From Earliella scabrosa (Eukaryota > Basidiomycota > Agaricomycetes > Polyporales > Polyporaceae): a DNA stretch of 64,000 nt. The notes below the pieces were generated by a model. That model was not told where the DNA came from and made no database searches. It saw nothing but the letters and a program-made list of their open reading frames with translations. A program made the position numbers and the translations under genes. Every line of letters begins with the position of its first letter. The stretch's first letter is position 1. The DNA is taken from positions 186,001 through 250,000 of the forward strand of contig JABYQQ010000006.1 in the NCBI GenBank assembly GCA_022605405.1, in the 5' to 3' direction. Below, piece after piece: positions 50,079-60,344 of the stretch.

Positions 50079-50183
50079 TATGCTATGTGCAGAGAAATGT
50101 GCAAAATACAGTGTTTGTGACTTTGTGTGACTCTGTGTCATGTGACGCTTAAATAAGCGCCCATCGGCCGAAAAATGCGATGC

Positions 50184-50217
50184 TGGACAGGCTCTGCAGC
50201 AGATCAGAGCCTGTTCA
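50184..50217. repeat. 34-nt hairpin in X3
   Basis: Arms of 13 bases (tggacaggctctg / cagagcctgttca) around loop cagcagat. The same structure is perfect in the other X copy at 61444-61477, where the arm is tgaacaggctctg. The single difference here leaves a G-T wobble. Confidence 0.7.
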
Positions 50218-51203
50218 GCACTTATCAATATCTCCAATCAATTTTGGGTGCTTAAATGGCAGATAAAAGTCGTAAATATATGGAGACTACTCTCATGCTC
50301 AACTGAAACACTTTGTGTTTGTATCAAGGCAAGTATAATGTTACAACTATAAGCAACACACAATAACAGCACTGGCATCACATAAGAAAGAATGACAGCT
50401 ATCTTTTGAGGTTGCAACCTTACTACAATCTAATCTGGTAGTATAGACGCCCTCAGGCATGGTTAAGCGCCCCCCACCAATACTGAAAGACAGCCCATCT
50501 TTCCCGATATGGGCAAGTTTATTTTGCTTCTCCTACACTCAGTATTGATCTGTATATAAGATGTGCTATAGCAATATAAACTTACAGTTGGTGCCTACAA
50601 AATGTATATACTCAGATCATCAGCTAATGACCACTTTGAATGGGCCATCAGCACTATATCGATCTGTGAAGCGCTTGAAGAGCAAGTAACAAAAAAGCTG
50701 CGCACAAACCCTGGACTAGGGTTGAAATGATTAGTGCTGATACTTACTTAGCTTATGTCATCTGTAGTGAGCCAGTCAGCGGAGTCTGTATTAATTTCCC
50801 ACGGGGTCGAAGCATCGTTGGGCGCTTGCCTGCAAGCTCTGTCCCATAAAGAACGATTTCTTCGTAAACTCATCAATCGTAACAGTCTAGGTACCTGTGA
50901 AAATACCTGTAGGTTTGGATCAGTGTGGATCTGGATCAGTGCGGATCTTGATCTGTGCGGATCTGAATCAAGAAAATGAATTTATTCTTCTCTACAAACA
51001 TACTTGATTTGTTGAGAAACACATAAATATGCATACTTGGAAAAAAGACCTATAGGTACCTGTAGGTACCCACAGTAAATACCTATAGGTTTGGGTTTTG
51101 ACGGATCTGGATCAGAGGGTCTGAAGGTACCATTACCCGTAGGTAGAGAGCTGTAGCTCTCTGGATCAGATCCGTGCTCAGCTCTATCGCACAGAGTTCA
51201 ACA

Positions 51204-52482
51204 GGATCGAGGGTTGGCCGCGTCTTCTGTAGCCGTCTTGAGACACCCATCCACTGGAGAGAAACAGTCATCCAAGGGGAGGGTGGGAGAAAAGTGACAC
51301 CCATCTGTGCAGACTTATATTCGAAACGAACCATGGGAAGTGAAGCATGGCGTTGACCTAGGCATGTGACCGTGTGGGCTGACAGGATCAGTAGCGGGCA
51401 ATGCCGCTGGCTGGGGCTATCTGACTTATGGTGTGGTGTAGTGGGTGGAGGGTGAAAGAACTGGACAAGAGTGAAGTTGAACCAGAAAAGTTCAACATAG
51501 ACTCATAGAGTCACATGACTCAGAATCAAGTCACATCTCTGGCTACAGCAGTGTACTGCATGTGGTGATTTAATTACTCTTGATTGCACTGATTGAGTAA
51601 TTCATTCAAATAGAGCTACAAAATGCAAACAGAATGATATATAATACATGGTGATAGCACAACATAGTAAGAAGTTATTGAAGTAACAGTGACAATGTCA
51701 CAGTGTAATGTCACGCATAAAAAAACGCCCAAAAGCGCCCAAAACGGCGTCTAAGTGGTGGCTGTGCTATGGATGCTTATTCGGTGTTTAACATTACTTA
51801 TTTAGTAAATACTGCTACTTACTGTTGTAAGCTGAGTTTCAACATTTTTCTCATGGGGCAACGTCATGGTGACATCTCTCTGGCTGGTGTCCGGCTGCAT
51901 AAAGAATTTCTTTGTACCTCATCAATCGTAACTCTTGCCTTTCCCTTTATCTCGCCCATTCACCCGCCATCGCTCAGCACCTCCATGTTGTTATACAACA
52001 TGAAGCGTTCGAACTTCAAAGGCATGCATTTGAGCAGGCGGCGGTGTGAACTGGAGCATTGACACAGGCCATGTGATTGTCCAACAGTAGGCAGTCATGC
52101 TAAGCAAACCTGGTCTTACGACCGTGATGTTCTTGCCATGCATGTATGGGTTGGATATAGATATGCAGCAGAAACCTGGATCACAATCAACATCCAGCAC
52201 ATGTCAAGGAGCGCAGGACATCAGTATGTAGTTGTCTTGTGATGGCGTCATGAGTATGTTGCCACTGCACAATTTGACACAGAACTGTTTTGCTGATCCA
52301 GACCCCCTGCGGACAGAAACTGGTCAATCATCGCCAAGGCAGATCTTTGGCAAATTTGATGCGTCTCTGAGCTTGAAGTCGTCCCACCAACATTATTTCA
52401 ACCCCCCCCCACACATTGTGCAGTCAAGCATATCCCTCTCATAGCAGCACCATGACCCTACAACTCGCTGGAGCACCCTCCC
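51204..52482. mobile_element. decayed repeats including X4 3' part (51430-51931)
   Basis: The segment 51430-51931 matches X1 from about 42345 to its end and finishes CTCATCAATCGTAA at 51918-51931, the X 3' terminus. The 5' X terminus was not found, so this copy is truncated. The flanking 51204-51429 and 51932-52482 stretches contain no recognisable gene. Confidence 0.55.
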
Positions 52483-52892
52483 TGTTGGCTGCAGGGCACC
52501 TCAGATCAGTCACAATGGCCTAGGTCTGTGAAGTCTGGTGTATTGCAGATAACAATAACACCCACCTAGGTCAAGCTCTGTGAAGTATAAGGACGCCACA
52601 GCTTGACGAGGGGGAAGTTTGCAGTGTGTGCTACATCACGGGAAAGAACTGTACAGTTCTGCACACAGTAAGGTGCTGAAAATCAACAAAGAAAAATGAC
52701 GAGGCAAAAGCGCCCAAAAGTGTGAGGGATCAATCCTGGGACTGGGCAAAAGTACAAACATTTTATAACTCGGGAACGACGTGCGATCTCCGCACGTCAA
52801 TTGGAGCATCAGTCAGGCGCACTTCTGGTGACCCTCCTGCAAAGTTGTGATGCGGTCACAGGAACTTGCGCTATCACACAGAGCTCAACACT
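52483..52892 (-). mobile_element. solo copia-type LTR, 410 bp, 5-bp TSD CTCCC
   Basis: On + it begins TGTTGGCTGCAGGGCACC and ends GAGCTCAACA. The five bases CTCCC occur directly before and after it, as expected for LTR element integration. Nothing retrotransposon-like adjoins it, so it is a solo LTR left by recombination. It has the unoccupied version of the Y2 target (ctatcacacag followed by agctcaaca). Confidence 0.78.
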
Positions 52893-54001
52893 CCCCCCTA
52901 TAAAGATCCCCTTTGAACGAGAATCCGCAGCATTATCCGCTGTTTTGTACAATCTCTTGAGATCTCTAGGGAACCCCGGGAACCCACAGGAACCCCCAGA
53001 AACTCTTGGGACCCCTCAGAATTCTTGGCGCCTACTTGACTAGCGTCCAGAGAATTCTTGGGAATTTCCAGAAATCACCAGGATTCCTGTCCATTCCTGC
53101 CCACCTTCAATGCGAGCCTATAGGTCTCTCGCTTAAGAATGTCTGGGAATCCTCAGAAATCCTGAGGAACTAGTCAATGCTGGTAAACGATATTCTCTGT
53201 ACCTCACTTTCGTGTTTGGGAATCCTCAGGAATCCCGAGCACTTACATGAGCATCCCATGCATTGTTGATTAGAAATGATTGGAATTCCCGAGATTTCCA
53301 AGGATTTTATGTAAGCAATTCCATGCATCCAGTGTCAGAAATTCCAGAGAATCCTTGGGAATCCCAAGGATCTTATGTAAGCATCACTTGTCAAACTTCA
53401 AAGGCTATCTTTTGCTATAAATAGTGCAATGTCTGCCCACTCCACTCTATACCAGAGAATCCACTGTGTTCTTTCTGGCTGCAGATGTTGCAGCTGGATC
53501 CAGATCATTTCATCTCCTCAGGCTCCAGATCAAGTCATCAAGCATGTTTGTGCTCTGTTTGTACTTTCTGTTCGCCGAGTTACAATTTTGCCTTGTAGAT
53601 TTCTACCCTTCCTACCAATGTCTGTTCTTTCTGTAACCATGTATGGTTCCAGCATGGTGTCAACCCATCACTGTTGGAGCCTGCCTTGCAGTCAATCACT
53701 CTTGAATATCTTCGTGGTGAATTGTTGTGCACTCTTTCGGCCTGTGAAGGCTTCCATCCTGTACGAGAATGTTTGCAATTGATCTGCATGTCTCAAATTG
53801 ATGTCTGCATAAATATAGGTTAACTCTGTTGATGGGCAACCAATGTGTCTGCGTGGACAGGCATTGAATCAACACATCCATGGGTATGTTTGCACTCACT
53901 GATGTTACTATCGCCTTGCTTTATATTCATAATGTTACTGTCACCCCGCTTTATATTCATCTCTCCCATAGCTATCCAAACGACAGCCTGACCAGGGAAT
54001 T
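52893..54001. repeat. palindrome-rich non-coding zone, possible further LTR
   Basis: Between about 52970 and 53390 short motifs of the type ggaatcc, ggaattcc and gggaatccc recur many times in both orientations. A TATA-like ctataaatag lies at about 53415, followed by CT-rich transcribed-looking text leading to a copia-type gag start near 54002. This could be the LTR and leader of a second copia element, but no clear ends were found. Confidence 0.4.
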
Positions 54002-54265
54002 ATGGATAACACATGTGTTCATTCTGGCAATTACATATCTCAGTCCCATCTCATCGCCTCTATGTCTGCTCCTGGTGTCTCTTTGTCTTCGGTCTCTTTG
54101 GTGTCATCTATGTCCTCAGTCCTGTCTATGCCCTCCACTATGCCTTCCTCTATGCCCTCCTCTATGTCCTCCCCATTCTCTGCTATGCCCTATACATCTT
54201 CCATGCCCTTCTAATTCTCTATCTTGTCGTCCACCCCTGCTGAACTACAACCAATGTTGAACATG
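54002..54265 (+). pseudogene. Ser/Met/Pro-rich gag N-terminus of a second copia-like element
   Basis: Reads MDNTCVHSGNYISQSHLIAS, then low-complexity text such as SVLSMPSTMPSSMPSSMSSP, like the leaders of some fungal copia gag proteins. A frame change is needed to reach STPAELQPMLNM just before the X-type terminus at 54266. Joining to 62419 continues as FIPLSQVSPITPFTQPIAT, so one reading may have been split by the 8.15-kb insertion. Identification is tentative. Confidence 0.45.
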
Positions 54266-54845
54266 TTACAATTGATGAGTTTACGAAGAAATCGTTCTTT
54301 ATGGAACGGAGCTTGCAGGCAAGCGCCCAACGATGCTTCGACCCTGTGGGAAAGAAATACAGACTCTGCTGACTGGCTCACTACAGATGACATAAGCTGA
54401 GTAAGTACCAGCACTAATCATTCCAACTCTAGCCCAGTGTTTGTGCACAGCTTTTTGTTACTTGCTCTTCAAGTGCTTCACAGATTGATATAGTGCTGAT
54501 GGCCCATTCGAAGTGGTCATTAGCTGATGATTTGAGTATATACATTTTGTAGGCACCAACTGTCAGTTTCTATTGCTATAGCACATCATATGTACAGATC
54601 AATACTGAGGGTAGCAGATGCAAAAAACTGCTATTGGTGGGGTATGCTGCTATAGCAGCATCCAAATGGCAGAGATCCGAGAAAACACTGCTCATTCGGT
54701 TGTTGGGTCGATTAATGCCTGAAGTGACATTGCGTGACATGAGTGACATGCTGTGACCCCACACAACGTCCGGCATGCGTCACGTTGCAGGTGTCGCATT
54801 CTGCCTGCATTCTGCCTGCATCCTGTCTTCTATTCGCTTTACATC

Positions 54846-55876
54846 ATGTCTGACACCCAGCAGACTGCTCCGGTACCCCCTGCAAGCAAGCCAACAGCCA
54901 TTTGGACCAATCATGACGTCACACAGCTGCTGGAAATAGTCAAGGAGAACAAGGCTGAGGGAGGAGATGGATTGAACTTCTCGGATGGTGCATGGAACAA
55001 AATGGCGGCCTCTGTGAATGCCGTCCGCACCGTGGGAGCTGTGAAGTCCGGATCTTCTTGCAGAAGCAAGTAGCATGCTGTGAGTGTTTCATGCTTCCAA
55101 TCAGCAGCAGTGTCTCAATGGAGTAGCTCCGAGGCATCCTCCAACTGGTGGAAAAGCTGCTTACAGCTTCCAGGTTCTCATGGTCTGTCCAAGATGGTGG
55201 AAACATCACCCCAGCTACACAGGCAGTGTGGGATGCATTCTGCAAGGTATATACTCATACTTTATCAATCATATTCCCCTCTCCATCTCCCTTGTATCAT
55301 GACCAGGCCAATCCTGGGGCATCAACATTCAAGGCCAAGGGCTGGATTCATTACAATGCCATGCGGGAGCTTCTGCCCTCTACCCCTAAGGGCGAGCATG
55401 TCCACCATCCCAGGGGTTGGAAGCGTAAGGGCAAGAGCAATGTTGTGGCTCCTCCTCAGCCTGACATTGTTCCTCATCCTGAGCTGGAGATTCCTGCTGA
55501 TGTCTCCCTGAGCCAATCACTCAATGGTGAAGAGCTGGTAGCCACACAGCCGGTCACACAAGAGACTGAGGAGGTTACAGATTTGACGGCTTCTCAGGTG
55601 AGTAGTGATGTGGGTGTTTTGTTTTCATCATCTCACTCTATATTCAGGAACCTGCCACACCACCTCACGCAGACTTGTCGGGTACACCAGGTGCATCAAG
55701 AAAATGCAAAGCTGCAACCCCTGCTAAGGCCGAGCACAGATCCAGATCTCCCTGCAGGTAGATCTGCTATTATCTGGAGTCGGAGCCGCCATGGACCGGA
55801 GCCGTATGAGCCGAAGCCACAGATCCAGCTCACAGGCGGATCTGGATCACACAAGGGATATGATGTCGATCCGTAG
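54846..55876 (+). pseudogene. Myb/SANT-like accessory gene of the Harbinger-type element, one stop
   Basis: Starts MSDTQQTAPVPPASKPTAIW then TNHDVTQLLEIVKENKAEGG, the opening of the fungal Myb/SANT-like DNA-binding domain (Myb_DNA-bind_3 type). After GSSCRSK the next codon is TAG at about 55071, where Trp (TGG) is the family residue. Beyond an intron ending at about 55128 the domain continues LRGILQLVEKLL, SRFSWSVQDGGNITPATQ and VWDAFCK; after a second intron FKAKGWIHYNAMRELLPSTP follows, then an acidic/Ser-rich tail. Such proteins bind transposon ends and help import the Harbinger transposase. Apart from the stop the reading is good, so inactivation is recent. Confidence 0.7.
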
Positions 55877-55931
55877 CGGCTTATTATGGCTAGCTGAGCA
55901 CAGAAATCTTTTGTTATGTTTCGTACACGGA

Positions 55932-56232
55932 TAGGGGTGAGCACGGATCAGACATACCTATAGGTCACAGTCTAGGTACCTGTGAAAATACCTGTAGGTT
56001 TGGATCAGTGTGGATCTGGATCAAGAAAATGAATTTATTCTTCTCTACAAACATACTTGATTTGTTGAGAAACACATAAATATGCATACTTAGAAAAAAG
56101 ACCTATAGGTACCTGTAGGTACCCACAGTAAATACCTATAGGTTTGGGTTTTGACGGATCTGGATCAGAGGGTCTGAAGTGACCATTACCTGTAGGCTGT
56201 AGCTCTCTGGATCAGATCCGTGCTCAGCCCTA
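55932..56232 (+). mobile_element. hAT-type MITE Y4, 301 bp, 8-bp TSD TACACGGA
   Basis: Ends TAGGGGTGAGCACGGATC and GATCCGTGCTCAGCCCTA. TACACGGA is present at 55924-55931 and 56233-56240. It lacks about 40 bp of the gatctggatc-type internal repeats found in Y1 and Y2. Confidence 0.88.
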
Positions 56233-56259
56233 TACACGGACGCGTATACATGTGTTACA

Positions 56260-57303
56260 TTAATTCTTATCGTCAGACGAGTCTGTGGGGGTCACAAGTG
56301 GCAGCATACTGTCATCACTCCCATACCCCTCTGAGTCGGTTGTAGCAGTCTGCTCACCAGGCACCGGGTGCACAGCCACCATGACAAACGATGCCTCGGA
56401 ATCCCCTACAGTAGTACTGGTAGTAGAGCTACAAGAGCGCATGACGTCGGGCGTGTCACGCAGTGTTGTGTCTTGGACAGAGGACACTGCTGCAAGTCCT
56501 AACATCGAAGCGAGCTCTGCTGCAATGGCCCCTGTGGTGGGGCTAACTGTCAATGATTGGTGTGCATGAGTGCTTGCGAGACTGGGCTGGGAGCCTGAGG
56601 AGAACTTGTGGCGTACCTCGAGTAGTACCCTCATCGCTGTGTCTGGCTGCGGGCACGGGATCCGTCGTTGACTTGGAGGTACCGGCGTTGGTGGCAGACG
56701 CACTGGGAGGACCCTGTGGTGAAGGAGGGTCCAGTTTCCAGAACACACCCTGTGAGAAGAGAACGGTCAGTCAGCTTTGAAATGGAGAGAACATGTGGGA
56801 CACACGGGGGGTAAGATGGTGTGCGCCCAATCAATGAGACGTGCTAGGGCACGCTCGGTGGGCTGGTGGTCGTCTAGGGTCAGAACCGCTGTGCGCAGCT
56901 GTTCAGCAAAGAGGTGGAAGAGGGCGCAGCTGTCTTCATCGTTGAGGTTGTAGTAAAACACCTGATAGACCGACACGATCTGGAGGACGAGCTCGTGCAG
57001 CTCGTCACTCGGGTTGCAGTTGTTCATCTCCTGTCCTAGGATTGCTTTGACCCAGTCTTCAAACTGGTTGGGCGGGGACAGCTCAAGCATGTGCAGAGCA
57101 GCCGGGAGGATGAGCTGAAAAGAGCAGAACAGTGCGTGTGAGTCAGGCGAGGACAAGGTATGCAGTTGGACGTACCATGACAAGTGCGGTCGGACCGTTG
57201 CGAGCAGAACGACCGACTGGACCGCATCTCCTGAGATCGAACACTGGGTACTGATATCGCGGAGGAAGTAGACATGGGTGAGGAGACTGTCCATTGTAGC
57301 CAT
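56260..57303 (-). CDS. uncharacterised protein gene within the composite element
   Basis: From ATG 57303 the reading MATMDSLLTHVYFLRDISTQ continues uninterrupted through LILPAALHMLELSPPNQFED, ELHELVLQIVSVYQVFYYNL and ALARLIDWAHTILPP. An intron (GTGTGTCCC...CTCACAG) then leads to GVFWKLDPPSPQGPPSASAT, and the C-terminal exon ends LVTPTDSSDDKN at 56260. The splice between the last two parts is not certain. The helical N-terminal half and Ser/Thr-rich tail match no family I know. It may be a passenger or accessory gene of the Harbinger- or hAT-type element. It has no obvious stops, unlike its neighbours. Confidence 0.5.
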
Positions 57304-58486
57304 GGGTGGGGTGCGAGATGCGACGCAAGGCGGCGGCGGTGAGAGAGATGCTGGAGGCGGAAGATGGTGGTGTCCGTCAAGATGTGCGGGCAATGCGAGC
57401 ACCACCTATAGTGATAGGCTGTGAGTGTCATTCTCGCGTGGGGGAGAGTGTCATTGGGTATCTGGCACGAACCTCGGGCTGCAGACCCCATGCATGGGCG
57501 CTTGAGTGGAGGGCGAGCTGAGCATGAGCTCATTTGGTTCTGCGACGATTTGGACTGTGTGTCGAGTATCATGCGCAGGGCCAAGACAGTTGATGTCGAT
57601 GGTCGCTGATGGTCAGTGTGTAGATAGCAGGACCTGGCGGAGCTGGGCACAAGCTCAGGCTGTACGGTGATTTCTAAGATAGGTAAGTTAGATCAAAGCG
57701 AGTGCCCGGAGAAAGATGATCACAACATACGCATGGTGCGAGGAATTTGAGGGGTGAGCAGTGAAGTTTGAGGCTGAATGTGAGGGTATAGTGATACAGG
57801 ATGGCAGTAGGTGGGAGGTTCCAAGGTTGGGCTTGATTGGGGTGGCACGACCCTGCATCATCGTGGGGATGAAAGTGTCAATGTGAATTCAACAACCACA
57901 TAGGCGCCCAAGGCCGTATCCAGCCAGAGAGCTTTTTGGCTCAGCTCTTCTGCTCCATCCCGCCGTGACCCTCCCTCTCTGTCTTATCCGTCCTGTGATG
58001 CAATCACAGGATCGCTGCAACGGTCCGTATGTCTTGGGTTTATCATCGATTTCCTGAGCTGATCTCTCTAGCTGCCTCTATCTCCACGCTGTCCAGCCTT
58101 TTTCAGACTTGCCCTCACAATTTCAGCCATGGCAATTTGGGCGATAGGGATGGAGCCTGAGCACGGAGACAGCATGCATGTCAGCGTTGGGGATCGATCG
58201 GTGCAGCTGACGCGTGCTAACCATCGTCTCGAGTCCCTGTTGCAGTTCTCCAGGCAGGAAGGCAGTTCGGCCAAGTCGGTCAGCGATCAACCGGAGTCCC
58301 GCACGCACGAACATGACACGCAAGTGAGATAGCACCGCTAGAGGTGAGGTCCCGCAGACCAATACAGGTGGATGGGCGGATGCTTGTTGGGGGGCATATA
58401 GGTACATCTCGCACAAGAACTCGCCCCAGTCTTTGACTCTGACGCCGCATTTGTGTTTACTGCCCAGTCTATCTCAATGTCCTCCA
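57304..58486. other. spacer between uncharacterised gene and hAT transposase
   Basis: Several open frames overlap here without recognisable domains. The region probably contains the divergent promoter of the two flanking element genes. No TIR of the Y type was found. Confidence 0.35.
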
Positions 58487-60344
58487 CCTCCTCTCCTGTC
58501 ACCGCCAACAACCCCTCACTTCCCGGTGAGGCGGCCCCAGTCAAGCATCGCCACGAGACCAAGTCTCACGGCAGCAACCACGTTGAGAAGTCCGCCACGC
58601 CGACCGACCAGCCTCCAAAGGCCACCCCTGGAGCCAGCAGTGGTGCCAACAAGCGTTTCAAGAACACTCAGCTCCCTGCGCCACTCAAAATGTCTGGGCA
58701 CCCTCTGACCAGGCCTCACCTGATCATAAAATGTGGTTACCCGGTCCCAGAGGTACATTGACCCGTTCACAGCTCTGCACACTTCGGAGTACACCAACTG
58801 ACTACGTCTGTCCGCTGGACAGGACTCGGAGGAGTCTCCAGGGGGCCGCTCGCCTGCTGAGAAGGCGCCGATGCAGCCTGGTGAAGTTATTGAAATCCTG
58901 GATGAGGACGGCTCCCCCGTTCCGAGCGACGGCGAGGAGCCTGTCTCGGCTGTTAAGTCCTGCACGCGAACAGCTGCTCAACTCGCAGGGATCAACATCG
59001 TAAACGGACGCTACGCCTGCTTTGCGCAGAAGTATGCCGGGCTCACAGCTGAGCAGACTCTTGGTGCGTGACTCCCACCAAGCGCAATTTCGTGCTATTC
59101 AATGGCCGAGGGACTTATTTGCTCATTGTCACCACAGCTCTCGTCTTACGTAGGTGGAGATCGTTGATCTACGATCATTTCCACCCGCCGAAGATCATTA
59201 CGGGTGCCAACGGATTGGTCATCCATCGATTCACATGCAAGAAGTAAGTAATGTTTGCACTCTAGTGCAACGCAGGCTGATAATTATTTTTCAGGCACCC
59301 CGGGAAGCAGGTCGACCGGATGGAATATCAAGATTCCACCGGGAACCTATCGCGCCATGTCAAGGTGTGCAACCCAGACAAAACCCCAGAGACAGAGATG
59401 ATCTCTGCCTACACCAGCGGCGCCACCTACTCGCCTGGCTGCCTTTGGTTCCTGGTTGCAATGTGGTGCACGCACTGCCACTGCCCGTTCTCCATCGCTG
59501 ACGACCCGGAGTTTCACGAGATAGCTCGCATGCTGTACTCGAAGGCTAAGATACCGTCCCAGTGGACGGTATCTCGTGACGTGCAAGACATCTTCGAGAG
59601 CACCAAGACACATGTGTGCCAGCATTTCAAGGTACGTTCACTGGTCTCATGCGAAGCCTTACGCAGTCTTGCACGCTGTTCAATACGCTAACTACTGCAT
59701 GACCGGACCTTCCCAGGGCAATCCACATCTGCCTCAATGGCTGGACATTGCCGAATGTAATATTCTTCCTCGGTGTTATCGCCCACTGACACGAGGTAGG
59801 CAATATCAAACATATCATACTCGACTTCATCCAGTGCGTGTCATCCTCTCCCCGTGCTCTGATCTTCTTATTCACGCTTATCCTCACCCGCAATTAGGCT
59901 CACCAATGCGCACACGGCGAAATACCTCACCGAGAAGCTTATCGAGTGCCTTCAAGAGTACAGAATCAAGAAGGTCTGATCATGACATCCTCGTCCGCCT
60001 GCACTCGTACTCACTCATCTATGAGCAAAATGAATGCTTCAGGTCGTCGCAGTCACCTGCGACAACGCCTCGACCAATGGTGCGATGATGCGTGAACTGG
60101 CCATGCTTGTTCCAGGTTCCTTCAGGCCTGAGGGACGCATGCGGTGCTTCGGCCATGTGCTGAACCTTGTTGTGAAGGTGACACACCTCCTTACTTAGTC
60201 GTCTAATGTGCTCACTCAAGTACAACACTTGTAGGCCATCATGTCCCAATTTGTTTGGCGCCACGGACGGGCAGTTGACACAGCTGTTGAGGCACTCGGC
60301 GACCCAGAAGACATCGACATTGAAGACCTTGAGGCTGCCAAAAA
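58487..60344 (+). pseudogene. hAT (Ac-like) transposase, truncated and with a stop
   Basis: A Ser/Pro-rich start (MSSTSSPVTANNPSLPGEAA) leads to EVIEILDEDGSPVPSDGEEP, the BED-type region YDHFHPPKIITGANG, then CKKHPGKQ, YQDSTGNLSRHVKVCNPDKT, SGATYSPGCLWFLVAMWC and IPSQWTVSRDVQDIFESTK. After an intron it reads IHICLNGWTLPNVIFFLGV, then a TGA in place of the usual Trp (about 59789), then TNAHTAKYLTEKLIECLQEY and VVAVTCDNASTNGAMMREL, and last IMSQFVWRHGRAVDTAVEAL before ending at EDLEAA. The C-terminal dimerisation region is absent because Harbinger sequence starts there. It encodes a DDE-type DNA transposase by family, not active in this state. Confidence 0.75.

Larger units (their letters stand above)
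48685..50882 (+). mobile_element. element X3 inside Y2, carrying a SINE-like insertion
   Basis: Starts CTTGGTTTGAAGTGGGCC, then ACGATTGATGAGTTG 34 bases in; ends AAACTCATCAATCGTAA. Net length without the SINE-like insert is about 1,654 bp. Its left ~1.1 kb (net) matches, in reverse, the right part of the 54.27-62.42 kb element (61.29-62.42 kb). Its last ~360 bp match the left end of that element at 54.27-54.63 kb. It is thus an internal deletion derivative of a larger family member. Small open frames shared with that copy (for example MVIIKFQ... near 49290) carry no recognised domain. Confidence 0.8.
48649..51186 (+). mobile_element. hAT-type MITE Y2, split by X3; 8-bp TSD TCGCACAG
   Basis: The left part, 48649-48684, begins TAGGGGTGAGCACGGATC; the right part, 50883-51186, ends GATCCGTGCTCAGCTCTA. 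The two parts add to 340 bp, the size of Y1. TCGCACAG flanks it at 48641-48648 and 51187-51194. The internal sequence at the split (cctataggtca|cagtctaggtacc) is continuous in copies Y1 and Y4, which proves later insertion of X3. Confidence 0.88.
48239..51203 (-). mobile_element. copia-type LTR (about 419 bp net) carrying nested insertions
   Basis: Read on +, it begins TGTTGGCTGCAGGGCACC and ends GAGTTCAACA. Between 48649 and 51186 it is interrupted by MITE Y2 (plus one 8-bp duplication). Without these it is about 419 bp and matches the 410-bp LTR at 52483-52892. In its own minus orientation it lies directly 5' of the copia gag relic, so it is the 5' LTR of that element. An uninterrupted equivalent of the Y2 target is at about 52873-52884. 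Confidence 0.75.
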
